Assembly: GCA_023405135.1 (NCBI GenBank) | Contig: JAEXYZ010000119.1 | Coordinates: forward strand, 1-64,000 | DNA: 64,000 nucleotides | From: Bacillota bacterium | GTDB taxonomy: Bacteria; Bacillota; Bacilli; Bacillales_A; Planococcaceae | Reading direction: 5' to 3' | Shown: piece after piece, positions 36,918-45,501 of the stretch | Numbering within the stretch: the first letter of the stretch is position 1 | How the letters are laid out: each line of letters opens with the position of its first letter | Program-made: the position numbers and the translations under genes | The notes under the pieces: generated by a model | The model's input: the letters and a program-made list of their open reading frames with translations, nothing else | Database searches by the model: none | Told to the model about the DNA's origin: nothing

Positions 36918-36933
36918 TTGAAAGCGTTTTCTT
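36918..36933. promoter_or_regulatory. Catabolite-response element (cre) in the bcd leader
   Basis: TTGAAAGCGTTTTCTT matches the CcpA consensus WTGAAARCGYTTTCW at every defined position. It lies about 20 bases before the bcd start codon, downstream of a TATAAT at about 36970, where CcpA would act as a roadblock. Confidence 0.72.
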
Positions 36934-37165
36934 TCTCGGATAGATGGTTTAAAGCTACAAAAAACATTATATCCCTAACAACATATCCGTTTTATTTTAC
37001 AATACTTTCAAAATTGGGATTAAGCAACTAATAATGTCTATTTTAATGTTATTAAGAATATTCTAATAATTCTCATTATTATTCTATTTTATGTAATTTA
37101 TTGGCGTTTCTTGACTTTCGAGTAGACCATTGTACAATAAAAGTAGTTGTAAGGGGGTAATTCAG

Positions 37166-37408
37166 GTGGCAAGGATGATAGCTTTTATTATTATGTTAAT
37201 ACCTGCCCTAATGGCTGGAGCAGGCATTAAATTTATGAGAGATACATTGTTTGGAAAGTTAATTTCACCTTTTCCATGGCTCTGGCTACAGTTTGTAATT
37301 GGGATTGTATTCTTCATTGTTGGTTTAGGATTTTTTGCAGGTTTTCTATTGCACCGAGATCGCAAACGAGGAAAAGTTGCTCCAAAATTTCAAAAGGGCT
37401 CAAAATAA
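37166..37408 (+). CDS. DUF2627 membrane protein (YqzF type)
   Basis: 80 residues with two membrane segments (MIAFIIMLIPALMAGAGIKFM and WLWLQFVIGIVFFIVGLGFFAG) joined by a short polar loop and ending in a basic tail (HRDRKRGKVAPKFQKGSK). The MIAF...GIKLMRD pattern and its location beside bkd match YqzF/DUF2627 of Bacillus. The start is GTG, 8 bases after AAGGGGG. Its function is unknown. It converges with the GDPD gene at a shared terminator. Confidence 0.8.
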   Translation: MARMIAFIIMLIPALMAGAGIKFMRDTLFGKLISPFPWLWLQFVIGIVFFIVGLGFFAGFLLHRDRKRGKVAPKFQKGSK

Positions 37409-37409
37409 A

Positions 37410-37470
37410 TAACAGACGTTCAAAGCGGATTTCAAAGTACCCTGCCTAATTGAACGTCTGTTTTATTTTT
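37410..37470. terminator. Bidirectional terminator between DUF2627 and GDPD genes
   Basis: AACAGACGTTCAA pairs with TTGAACGTCTGTT, followed by TTATTTTT on the plus strand. The right arm overlaps the last codons of the GDPD gene. Confidence 0.75.
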
Positions 37471-38189
37471 TTCTTCTTTTCAATGTTGGCTAGTCGGTCT
37501 GGAAAATCTGTAATCCATCCAATTACTAATGGATGTGGGTTATATAGAAAAGATTCCGTTCCGATTAAGCCATAAAATCTTATACCCTTATTTGCATTTG
37601 TACATGCTTCAAAATATTTATCCTTATAATATTTTTTATTCGCATGAACTGCATCAAAATGGGTGGAAGTTTTTAAAGTATTCCAATCGAATGCTTTCGT
37701 TACAATAAAAGCAGTTTTAAAATCCGGCCTTTGCATCTTTACGATTCGAATTAATTCATCATGAAAAGAAGAAAAATGACTACCATCCGGTAAAACCATT
37801 TTTTGCAATATATCAATAAGAGGCTTTTGATTAGTTATTAACGTTTCCTTTAACTCTATATTTAAAGGCATTTGATTTTTATTAGACCATTCAATTACTT
37901 GCTTCAATGTGGGAATCCGAAATTTTGAAAATTTTCGAATCAGAGGTTTCCCGATTGGACATTTTTCTATTTCATCATACGTACATTCATTTATGTTCTT
38001 TCTAATACCCGCTAATCGAAATAAATTGGAATCATGGTAGACAACAAGAACATTATCTTTTGTACATTGAACATCCAGTTCAATTCCATCTGCCCCAAGC
38101 ATTTTTGCTTTTTCAAACGCCTTAAAGGTATTCTCTAATGTATAACCAGACGCTCCCCGATGCGCAAATATCGGTATTCGCTTCATCAT
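37446..38189 (-). CDS. Glycerophosphodiester phosphodiesterase family protein
   Basis: 247 residues. FAHRGASGYTLENTFKAFEKAKMLGADGIELDVQCTKDNVLVVYHD carries the catalytic His pair and the metal-binding Glu/Asp residues of GDPD. No signal peptide is present, so it acts inside the cell. The ATG overlaps the TAA of the FapA-like gene. It resembles the B. subtilis yqiK product, which has a similar location near spo0A. A basic tail (KKKKIKQTF) is encoded over the terminator. Confidence 0.88.
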   Translation of the reverse strand: MMKRIPIFAHRGASGYTLENTFKAFEKAKMLGADGIELDVQCTKDNVLVVYHDSNLFRLAGIRKNINECTYDEIEKCPIGKPLIRKFSKFRIPTLKQVIEWSNKNQMPLNIELKETLITNQKPLIDILQKMVLPDGSHFSSFHDELIRIVKMQRPDFKTAFIVTKAFDWNTLKTSTHFDAVHANKKYYKDKYFEACTNANKGIRFYGLIGTESFLYNPHPLVIGWITDFPDRLANIEKKKKIKQTFN

Positions 38190-39760
38190 TAAATATTCAA
38201 CTCTCCAAACTCCAATAGAAATGTTCCTTGCGTAATTCGACTAATAACAGATGATTTTTCACCTATTTGAATATATGTTCCAGGATATGCTTCTTTTTTC
38301 ACGATAATTTGTTCTTTCCCAACATTTTTCAAATTATGCATTAATTCTTTTATTTCAAAATCGATTTGCTGAGAATATTCTTGCTTTTTTTCAAGTTCTG
38401 CTTGTAATTGTTCCAAAGCTTGACGCTGCGTGTCATTTAAGCGATCTTTGTGCTGAATAATTTGATTTTTTTTGGATGTAAGTTGGATAATTTCTTCTTG
38501 GATCGTTTTTAATAAGGATGCCTTATCTTGTATTAATTCATAAGCCTTTTGTTTATTTAAGCTTTCAATAATCAGCTCTGTTCTTCTTTCTAAACGATTT
38601 CCAGAAACAGCAGTGACGATTAAATTTTTTGCAACCGCTTTCCCACCAATTATTTTACCTTTTCGTTCATCGAGCAAAATAGAGTTTGCAACTAAATATG
38701 ATCCGAGTGAGTAATATCCAATGACGATATCGTTTTTTGCATATAAATTTGCATCATTGACATGTTTCACATAAATACTACCGCCAGCTTCAATTTCTGT
38801 TTCATTTAACCCAAATATACCACCTTTAATATAAATATCGCCTTCAGTGGATTGAATCAATTTTGCTCCGGTTATTCCTTCCGAATGTTCAATCGAAATA
38901 TCACCCGTTGCGATAACCGAGTATCCATTCATAACTGTCCCTTTTATTGATACTGAACCATTGAACTTAATATTACCAGTTTCAATTCCCACGTCACCAT
39001 TTATCGGTAAATGATTGTTAACAGATATAATTCCTTGGCGCTGTTCTGCTGCTCCACTTGTTTTGGCATATAACACGATTTTTCCGTTTTCTTCTACTTC
39101 ATAAGCAGATTTTTTGTCATACTTAAAAAGTACATCCTTACCCATTAGCGCGGGAATAGTTTCTCCATGAATATTTGTTCCGTCGATTCCAGGCTTCGGT
39201 AATACTTTTTCTCCAAGCCAGTCACCTTCTTTGATTTCATAAATAAAATTCATTTCAAAAAAGTCTGCTTTGCCACCTTCACCAATAACCGGTTTTCGTT
39301 CAGGTATCTCTAAAAATTTCACGATGGCATCCTCGCCTTTTATCGGAGGTGTTCCTTCTGCAATAACGTATGGTTTCCCAGGTACTAGACCATTCAAGTC
39401 TAAATCTTTAATACCATAGGTTATATTATACTCAGCAAGAACATCTTTGATTTGGGCGAGAATTTTTTCTTTATTTTCCTTAATGGATTCAATAGTTTCA
39501 TAAACATACAGTGATGCAACCATCTTATCTTTTGAAATTTCAATCGAGACATTGGGTAACCAATAGCCAATTTCAACTGGTTGGGTAGATTCTTTACTTA
39601 ATGTGTTTTTTAGCAATGCAAAATTTGTTAATTTAATACGGGGATAGTTACGCAGTATTGCATCGAATTCCTTTAAGGGAAAGCCACTTTTTACCGTTCT
39701 AATATATACTTTTTCATTTTCTTCTGTTAGTTCTACTAAATCATTTGTATAAATAATCAC
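38189..39760 (-). CDS. FapA (DUF342) family protein
   Basis: About 523 residues. The DUF342 core at about 130-400 has GVPGKPYVIAEGTPP-like sequence (LNGLVPGKPYVIAEGTPPIKGEDA) followed by a right-handed beta-helix repeat (IKFNGSVSIKGTVMNGYSVIATGDI, YIKGGIFG, IYVKHVNDANLYAKNDI). A coiled coil runs at about 410-490. GTG at 39760 has GGGGGG 6 bases upstream; a frame from 39817 is open but unsupported. FapA-like proteins have been linked to cell-surface and motility regulation, but their role is unsettled. It is coupled to the GDPD gene. The 425 bases upstream contain only the spo0A terminator. Confidence 0.8.
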   Translation of the reverse strand: MIIYTNDLVELTEENEKVYIRTVKSGFPLKEFDAILRNYPRIKLTNFALLKNTLSKESTQPVEIGYWLPNVSIEISKDKMVASLYVYETIESIKENKEKILAQIKDVLAEYNITYGIKDLDLNGLVPGKPYVIAEGTPPIKGEDAIVKFLEIPERKPVIGEGGKADFFEMNFIYEIKEGDWLGEKVLPKPGIDGTNIHGETIPALMGKDVLFKYDKKSAYEVEENGKIVLYAKTSGAAEQRQGIISVNNHLPINGDVGIETGNIKFNGSVSIKGTVMNGYSVIATGDISIEHSEGITGAKLIQSTEGDIYIKGGIFGLNETEIEAGGSIYVKHVNDANLYAKNDIVIGYYSLGSYLVANSILLDERKGKIIGGKAVAKNLIVTAVSGNRLERRTELIIESLNKQKAYELIQDKASLLKTIQEEIIQLTSKKNQIIQHKDRLNDTQRQALEQLQAELEKKQEYSQQIDFEIKELMHNLKNVGKEQIIVKKEAYPGTYIQIGEKSSVISRITQGTFLLEFGELNI

Positions 39761-40082
39761 TATAATCCCCCCTGTCTTTCTAGTATAACGAAACAATTTA
39801 AGTTTGTTTAGGGACAATTTTCATAATAATGAAAAATTTAAAACTAAAAAATACCTATTTTATTAATATATTGCAGTATAAAACTATAAAACCATCTCTA
39901 CACTAAGTCCTAGAATTTAAATGATAAAAGTAAAAATAATCTAAACTTCTAAATTTTACTTACAATTTTATATTAATGTAAAATTACATCTAAAGTTCAT
40001 AAATAAAGTAATTAAAAACGACATTTTATTGTCTTCCTGCAGATTTTTATTTGAAGATGGATCAATAATTTTCGTTCTAAAT

Positions 40083-40139
40083 GCAAAAAGCACTTTCAAA
40101 TTTATTAGTTTGTGAGAAACCAATAAATTTGAAAGTGCT
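40083..40139 (-). terminator. spo0A terminator
   Basis: An 18-base perfect stem (AGCACTTTCAAATTTATT at 40089-40106 with 40122-40139) and, on the minus strand, a following TTTTTGC. Confidence 0.9.
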
Positions 40140-40185
40140 ACAATAAATTATAATTGATAATATTACTATAGAAAAACTACTTACT

Positions 40186-40977
40186 TTAAGAAGCTATCAA
40201 CTCAATACGAATTTTATCCGCAATCATCGCAATGAACTCTGAGTTTGTTGGTTTTGATTTTAGATGGTGGACTGTGTATCCGAACATTTGTGAAATAGAT
40301 TCGTAGTTTCCGCGATTCCACGCTACTTCGATTGCATGACGAATCGCCCGCTCTACACGAGAAGGGGTTGTGCCGAATTTCTTTGCAATTTCAGGATATA
40401 AAATTTTCGTTACTGAACCTAATAATTCAATATCATAATAAACCATTTGAATCGCTTCTCTTAAGTATGAGTAGCCTTTAATATGTGCTGGAACACCAAT
40501 TTCTTTAATAATAGATGTAATCGTTGTGTCAAGTTGACGTTGATTAACTTTAGCTTGTCCCTCAGGTTGAAGGATGCTTTGTCTTTTTACACTTTCCGTT
40601 TTTTGCCCTGCGCAATGCAAGATTTTTTGAACAAGTTGATCAAATTCAAACGGCTTTAACATAAAATATGAAGCTCCATAAGTAACTGCTTGCTTCATCA
40701 CATCCTCTTGTCCAAAAGCAGTAAGCATAATGACTTGTGTTTTCGAAAGTCGATCATCACTATACATTACTTCAAGAACCCCTAATCCATCCAAATGAGG
40801 CATGATAATGTCAAGGAGTAGTACATCTGGTTGAAATTCTTCTAACATTTTAATACAAAGTTTACCATTTGATGCAGTTGCAACAACTTCAATATCAGGG
40901 TGATTTTCAAAATATTGTTCCATTGTTCTTACTAAATCTCGGTTATCGTCGGCTATTGCCACTTTTACTTTCGCCAA
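40186..40977 (-). CDS. spo0A: Master sporulation response regulator Spo0A
   Basis: 263 residues. The receiver domain has the acidic pocket DDN at 10-12, the phosphorylated Asp56 in LLLDIIMPH and Lys in MLKPFEF. The C-terminal DNA-binding domain (about 150-263) contains [24 protein letters not shown] and [19 protein letters not shown], nearly invariant among endospore formers. It starts with TTG behind AGGGGG. It shows that the organism is, or recently was, a spore former. Two 0A-box-like sites lie upstream. Confidence 0.97.
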   Translation of the reverse strand: MAKVKVAIADDNRDLVRTMEQYFENHPDIEVVATASNGKLCIKMLEEFQPDVLLLDIIMPHLDGLGVLEVMYSDDRLSKTQVIMLTAFGQEDVMKQAVTYGASYFMLKPFEFDQLVQKILHCAGQKTESVKRQSILQPEGQAKVNQRQLDTTITSIIKEIGVPAHIKGYSYLREAIQMVYYDIELLGSVTKILYPEIAKKFGTTPSRVERAIRHAIEVAWNRGNYESISQMFGYTVHHLKSKPTNSEFIAMIADKIRIELIAS

Positions 40978-41073
40978 AAAAATTCCCCCTTTGATTTTAC
41001 ATTCGAGTTTTCTACTTTATTTGAATTTCCTCACAATTTATGTCACAGTTTTCGAATACTTGACATTTTTATT

Positions 41074-41080
41074 TTCGACA
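41074..41080 (-). promoter_or_regulatory. 0A box upstream of spo0A
   Basis: TGTCGAA on the minus strand is a perfect 0A box, about 100 bases before the spo0A start. A second, 6-of-7 match (TGTCGAT) lies at 41150-41144. These fit the known self-regulation of spo0A by Spo0A~P. Confidence 0.55.
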
Positions 41081-41255
41081 TTGCTTAAAAAAAACCTTTT
41101 TAATAAATAAAAATAATAAAGTAGTACGAGACTTTCATCGTTTATCGACATATTTTTCATTTTTACTATTCCGATATACATGATTATAATTGATTTACCT
41201 AAAAAAAAGAAGGAGTGGGTTGTCCAAAAATGACTTTTGAACGCCCCTCTCCTTC

Positions 41256-42206
41256 CTATTTCGGTTCTTTCTTTAGCATTTCATTTAAGGTAATTGCCGC
41301 GCCCCTTGATGGTTGCTCGACGAACATATGTGTTACCGCACCAACAAACTTCCCTTTTTGGATGACAGGACTACCACTCATTCCTTGTAAAATTCCACCG
41401 GTTTTCTGTAGTAGTTCTTTATCGGTTACAACAAACTGTAAGAAATTATCTTCAATTTTTACTATATCGATGTCAAATGCTTCTACTTTCGATCCTTCAA
41501 TTGCCGTATATATCTCCGCTTTTCCTAGCTCAATTTCATCCTCATGCATAATTTCCATTGGCTTGCGCAAGCTTTGTTTTAATTCGCTTTCCCAATTGCC
41601 AAATATTCCGTATAGATCATTTGATTTTATATTCCCGAGTCGAATGTTGTTATTTTCAATAACAGATATTTTGTACCCTGGATTTCCTGGTTTACTTTTC
41701 TTAATTTGTTCTATGGAGGCTAAAAAGATTGATCCGTTCGTAAAACTTGGTGGTTCCTTTAATACACCATCGATTATTTGATGACCTAAAGCACCATATT
41801 GTTTCGATTCTGGATCTATAAAGGTCAATGTACCTATGCCATCTGTCTCATCTTTTATAAACGGCAAAATATTATTCGCCTGTTCATTGGTCAATGAAAT
41901 ATCACGATGCTGTTGCGATTTTTGTTTTACTGAAATTGTTAAATCTTCCGTAGTTAATTGCTTTTTTAACATATCAATGGAAGTGACAGATTTTCCGTTC
42001 ACTTTAGTGATAACGTCACCCTTTTTTAACCACTCACCATTTGGAAGTAAAACATCGTGAGCAACATATACAAATGGCAATTGTAACTGTATCCCAATTG
42101 ATTCACCCATCGGAATTAATTTTTTCGCTGATGCATAAACGCTCGGCGATAAAATAAAGACAGAAAGCAAAATCAAAGTTAACAGATTACGCAAATGGCA
42201 TTTCAT
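41256..42206 (-). CDS. spoIVB: SpoIVB peptidase
   Basis: 316 residues; B. subtilis SpoIVB is about 425, so this version is short, mainly before the PDZ domain. It has an N-terminal membrane anchor (5-26), a PDZ segment (LPNGEWLKKGDVITKVNGKSV), the catalytic His in QYGALGHQI, Asp-containing strands, and the catalytic Ser in GMSGSPVIQKGKFVGAVTH. It is released into the intermembrane space of the forespore to activate processing of pro-sigma-K. AAGGAGGT lies before the ATG. It is next to spo0A as in other Bacilli. Confidence 0.95.
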   Translation of the reverse strand: MKCHLRNLLTLILLSVFILSPSVYASAKKLIPMGESIGIQLQLPFVYVAHDVLLPNGEWLKKGDVITKVNGKSVTSIDMLKKQLTTEDLTISVKQKSQQHRDISLTNEQANNILPFIKDETDGIGTLTFIDPESKQYGALGHQIIDGVLKEPPSFTNGSIFLASIEQIKKSKPGNPGYKISVIENNNIRLGNIKSNDLYGIFGNWESELKQSLRKPMEIMHEDEIELGKAEIYTAIEGSKVEAFDIDIVKIEDNFLQFVVTDKELLQKTGGILQGMSGSPVIQKGKFVGAVTHMFVEQPSRGAAITLNEMLKKEPK

Positions 42207-42315
42207 AGTCCACCTCCTTAAGATTTGTACATTTACTATGTGTCAGTTGTACATCATTAATGAGAGGTAAATATTTGTCGTAGAAGTTTCACATGTCAAT
42301 CAATTAGGATAAAGA

Positions 42316-42341
42316 AGCAGTCTCAGAGTTCTGAGACTGCC
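42316..42341 (-). terminator. Terminator between recN and spoIVB
   Basis: GCAGTCTCA pairs with TGAGACTGC around a short loop; TTCTTTAT follows on the minus strand. Confidence 0.6.
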
Positions 42342-42390
42342 TAAATGCGAAACAAAAAATTGTCTCATTAATTTTTTTGGAAAAAGTACA

Positions 42391-44097
42391 CTAAGCTAAA
42401 ATGCTGCTTTTCATTTCTCGTTTTCGTATATCGGCTAATTTTAATAACTCTGATGCATGTTGTAATGTTAAATCAGTAATTTCAGACCCACTCATCATAC
42501 GGCTCACTTCTTCAATACGAGCCGTTGTATCTATATTAGTGACTGTAGTATACGTACGATTTTGATCTACTTGTTTACGGATGTAATAATGTTGATCAGC
42601 CATTGCTGCAACTTGTGGTAAGTGAGATATACAGAGTACTTGAGACTGAATGGAAATTGCAGCAATTTTTTCAGCAATTGCTTGTGCTACACGTCCGCTA
42701 ACTCCAGTGTCCACTTCATCAAAAATAATAGATGTGACTCCGTTAGAAGATGAGAAAATTGTTTTTAATGCAAGCATAATACGAGATAATTCCCCACCAG
42801 AGGCAATTTTCGGTAAAGATTTCGGTGGTTCACCAACATTTGTTGATATATAGAATGATACATAGTCTTTCCCATTTAAATCAAAACTATGTAACGATTC
42901 AAAATTTACGATGAATTTTGCTTTTTCCATATGTAAATCACGCAATTGTTCCATAATTGCTTCGCTTAATTTAACTGAGGATTGCTTTCGAATTTTTGTT
43001 AATTCTTGAGCTAGCTTATTAAGATCTTCTTCCATTTCAACTAGCTTTTTCTCGTTATTTTGTATAATTTCATCGCGATTTTGCAATAAAATGATTTCTT
43101 CTTTTATTTTTTCAAAGTACTCTAAAATTTCCTCAACAGTTGTACCGTATTTTCGTTTCATCGTTTGATATTGTGCCAGCCTTTGTTCTACTTCATTCAA
43201 ACGATCAGGCTCAAATTCAAGCTCATCTAATACGTTTTTAATTTGATAGGCAGCATCTTGCAATGCGTAAAATGAATTTGTTACGATTTCTGCTGAATCT
43301 TTAAAATGTTCGTCAAGTTCAACTATATCTTCTAAAGCATTCATAGCATTTCCCAAATGATCTAAACTTTTCAAATCACCAGAAATGGCTTCATATGCAA
43401 CATTTGCCCGTTCAAATATTTTATGGAAGTTTAATAAACGGCGACGTTCATCAAGTAGTGCATCTTCTTCACCGATTTTAAGATTTGCTTCCTCAAGCTC
43501 ATTAATTTGAAATTGATATAAGTCAATTCGTTGTGCAATTCGTTGCTCGTCCATATTTAATTCTGCAACTTCTCGTTTAAATTCACGATACGCCTGGTAA
43601 CCTTTTACGTATTGTTCCTTTACATTTTTTATTTCGTTTGAAGCAAAGTAATCAAGTAAATGAATATGCTGTCTTTCATCCATTAACTCTTGGCTTTCAT
43701 GCTGTCCATGAATATCAATTAGTGTTGACCCAATATCCCGTAAAATCGATAAAGGAACTAATTTTCCATTTATACGACAAACACTTTTCCCTTTTTCGTT
43801 AATATCTCTTCGCAGTATGATCGTACCTTCTTCACTTTCAATTCCTACTTCTTCTAATTTAGAGTAAATAGGATGCTGCTCATTCGTAATGATAAATAGT
43901 CCTGTTAGTTCCGCTTTTGATGCTCCATGTCGTATAAACTCTTGAGATGCTCGGCCACCAGCAAGAAGATGAACAGCGTCGATAATAATAGATTTCCCAG
44001 CACCAGTTTCACCAGTTAAAACCGTAAGACCTTCAGAAAAATTAACCGTTAAGTCGTCTATAATTGCAAAGTTACGAATACTAAGCTCTTTTAACAA
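42391..44097 (-). CDS. recN: DNA repair protein RecN
   Basis: 568 residues of an SMC-like ATPase. Walker A GETGAGKS at 29-36 in the N-terminal lobe, long coiled coils at about 150-380, then signature KIASGGELSRIMLALK, Walker B SIIFDEVDTGVSG and H-loop CISHLPQVAAMADQHYYI. It gathers at double-strand breaks early in recombination repair. It follows argR by 13 bases, the usual arrangement. Confidence 0.96.
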   Translation of the reverse strand: MLKELSIRNFAIIDDLTVNFSEGLTVLTGETGAGKSIIIDAVHLLAGGRASQEFIRHGASKAELTGLFIITNEQHPIYSKLEEVGIESEEGTIILRRDINEKGKSVCRINGKLVPLSILRDIGSTLIDIHGQHESQELMDERQHIHLLDYFASNEIKNVKEQYVKGYQAYREFKREVAELNMDEQRIAQRIDLYQFQINELEEANLKIGEEDALLDERRRLLNFHKIFERANVAYEAISGDLKSLDHLGNAMNALEDIVELDEHFKDSAEIVTNSFYALQDAAYQIKNVLDELEFEPDRLNEVEQRLAQYQTMKRKYGTTVEEILEYFEKIKEEIILLQNRDEIIQNNEKKLVEMEEDLNKLAQELTKIRKQSSVKLSEAIMEQLRDLHMEKAKFIVNFESLHSFDLNGKDYVSFYISTNVGEPPKSLPKIASGGELSRIMLALKTIFSSSNGVTSIIFDEVDTGVSGRVAQAIAEKIAAISIQSQVLCISHLPQVAAMADQHYYIRKQVDQNRTYTTVTNIDTTARIEEVSRMMSGSEITDLTLQHASELLKLADIRKREMKSSILA

Positions 44098-44110
44098 ATA
44101 AATCCACCTC

Positions 44111-44560
44111 TTAAAGTAAATCTAGTAAACGATTTTTTACAACTTCGCGATCTTCTTCTCTACGACAAATAATTAAGATTGTATCATCACCTGAAAGTGT
44201 TCCTAAAATTTCTTTCCATTCTAAATGATCTAATAACACTGCAATGGCATTCCCATTACCTGGCAACGATTTCAACATTAAGAAATGAGAAACACCATCG
44301 ATACTTACAAAAGAATCCGACAACGCTCTTTGTAACTTTTGTAATGGATTAAACCGTTGATCTGCAGGTAAACTATATTTATAGCGACCATCTTGAAGAG
44401 GAACTTTTACTAAATGCAGTTCTTTAATATCTCTGGATACTGTTGCTTGTGTAACATTATACCCAGCTTGTTTTAGACGATTTACTAAATCATCTTGTGT
44501 TTCGATTTCATTATTTGATATGATTTCACGAATGCGCATATGGCGTTGACCTTTATTCAA
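44111..44560 (-). CDS. argR: Arginine repressor ArgR/AhrC
   Basis: 149 residues from a TTG (MNKGQRH), the same as B. subtilis AhrC. The winged helix is [39 protein letters not shown]; the C-terminal arginine-binding and hexamer domain has [41 protein letters not shown] lies 6 bases before the TTG; the GTG at 44569 overlaps it. It controls arginine synthesis and breakdown. An ARG-box-like site lies right upstream. Confidence 0.95.
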   Translation of the reverse strand: MNKGQRHMRIREIISNNEIETQDDLVNRLKQAGYNVTQATVSRDIKELHLVKVPLQDGRYKYSLPADQRFNPLQKLQRALSDSFVSIDGVSHFLMLKSLPGNGNAIAVLLDHLEWKEILGTLSGDDTILIICRREEDREVVKNRLLDLL

Positions 44561-44575
44561 ATCCGTCACCTCTTA

Positions 44576-44589
44576 TGAATATTTATGTA
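44576..44589. promoter_or_regulatory. ARG-box-like operator before argR
   Basis: TGAATATTTATGTA matches the ArgR half-palindrome TGAATWWWWATTCA at 12 of 14 positions, and a second AT dyad (GTATATTTATAC) follows. Its place next to the ribosome binding site suggests autoregulation. Confidence 0.4.
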
Positions 44590-44625
44590 TATTTATACTA
44601 ACATCTTGTAATAAAAACCACAAGA

Positions 44626-44662
44626 GAAAGAGGATATGACGTAATTTGCCATACCCTCTTAT
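44626..44662 (-). terminator. Possible terminator after tlyA
   Basis: AAGAGGGTATG pairs with CATATCCTCTT around a 13-base loop on the minus strand, followed by TCTCTTG. The T-run is interrupted, so read-through into argR is possible. Confidence 0.45.
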
Positions 44663-44682
44663 TCATAGAATATTACAATATT

Positions 44683-45501
44683 CTATTTTAATTCATTATG
44701 AGCCGCATCAACTACGTCTTTAAAATTGGTAAACGGCTCAATTATTTGATCTTCTTTAGGATTTACTAAATGGAATAAAAATTCAATATTCCCTTCTCCA
44801 CCTGTAATTGGCGAATAGGATGCATCTTTTACAACAAATCCGATATTAGTAGCCATTTTTGCAGTTTCTTCAAGGACTTCAAGATGAATTTTGGAATCTC
44901 TCACAATGCCTTTTTTACCTACGTTTTCTTTCCCTGCCTCAAATTGAGGTTTCACTAATGCCATTACATCTCCACCAGGTATTAATATCGTTTTTAAAAC
45001 TGGTAAGATGAGGGATAATGAAATAAAAGAAACATCTATTGTAGCAAATTCAGGTAATCCAACTGTAAAATCTTCTGGCTTTGAATATCTGAAATTCGTT
45101 TTTTCCATTACAGTTACACGTTCATCCGAGCGAATTTTCCAAGCAAGTTGATTTGATCCTACATCAAGTGCATAACAATGCTTAGCACCATTTTGCAGTG
45201 CACAATCTGTAAAACCACCTGTTGAAGAGCCGATATCAAGCATTAATTTTCCTTCAACAGACATATCGAATATTTCCAATGCCTTTTCAAGTTTTAATCC
45301 GCCACGGCTAACGTATTTAAGTTGCGAGCCTTTCACTTGAAGAGGGGCATCAACTGATATTTTTTCACCAGCTTTATCAATGCGTGTTTCGTTTGAATAG
45401 ACAAGTCCAGCCATTATAGAACGTTTTGCCTTTTCACGAGTTTCACATAATCCTCTTTCAACAAGTAAAATATCTACTCTTTCCTTCAATTGTTTTGTCA
45501 T
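44683..45501 (-). CDS. TlyA-family 23S/16S rRNA methyltransferase (YqxC)
   Basis: 272 residues. An N-terminal S4 RNA-binding domain at about 4-65 ([39 protein letters not shown]) precedes an FtsJ-like methyltransferase domain ([28 protein letters not shown] as SAM site, [38 protein letters not shown]). Members methylate rRNA ribose 2'-OH. The ATG overlaps the dxs stop. Confidence 0.9.
   Translation of the reverse strand: MTKQLKERVDILLVERGLCETREKAKRSIMAGLVYSNETRIDKAGEKISVDAPLQVKGSQLKYVSRGGLKLEKALEIFDMSVEGKLMLDIGSSTGGFTDCALQNGAKHCYALDVGSNQLAWKIRSDERVTVMEKTNFRYSKPEDFTVGLPEFATIDVSFISLSLILPVLKTILIPGGDVMALVKPQFEAGKENVGKKGIVRDSKIHLEVLEETAKMATNIGFVVKDASYSPITGGEGNIEFLFHLVNPKEDQIIEPFTNFKDVVDAAHNELK

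Noticed and set aside
36930..37010. Sigma-54 (-24/-12) promoter for bcd, as for bkd in B. subtilis
   Set aside because: No TGGCAC-N5-TTGCA-like sequence was found on the minus strand.
41215..41781. 188-codon plus-strand ORF opposite spoIVB
   Set aside because: It is antisense to a conserved sporulation gene and shows no protein-like pattern.
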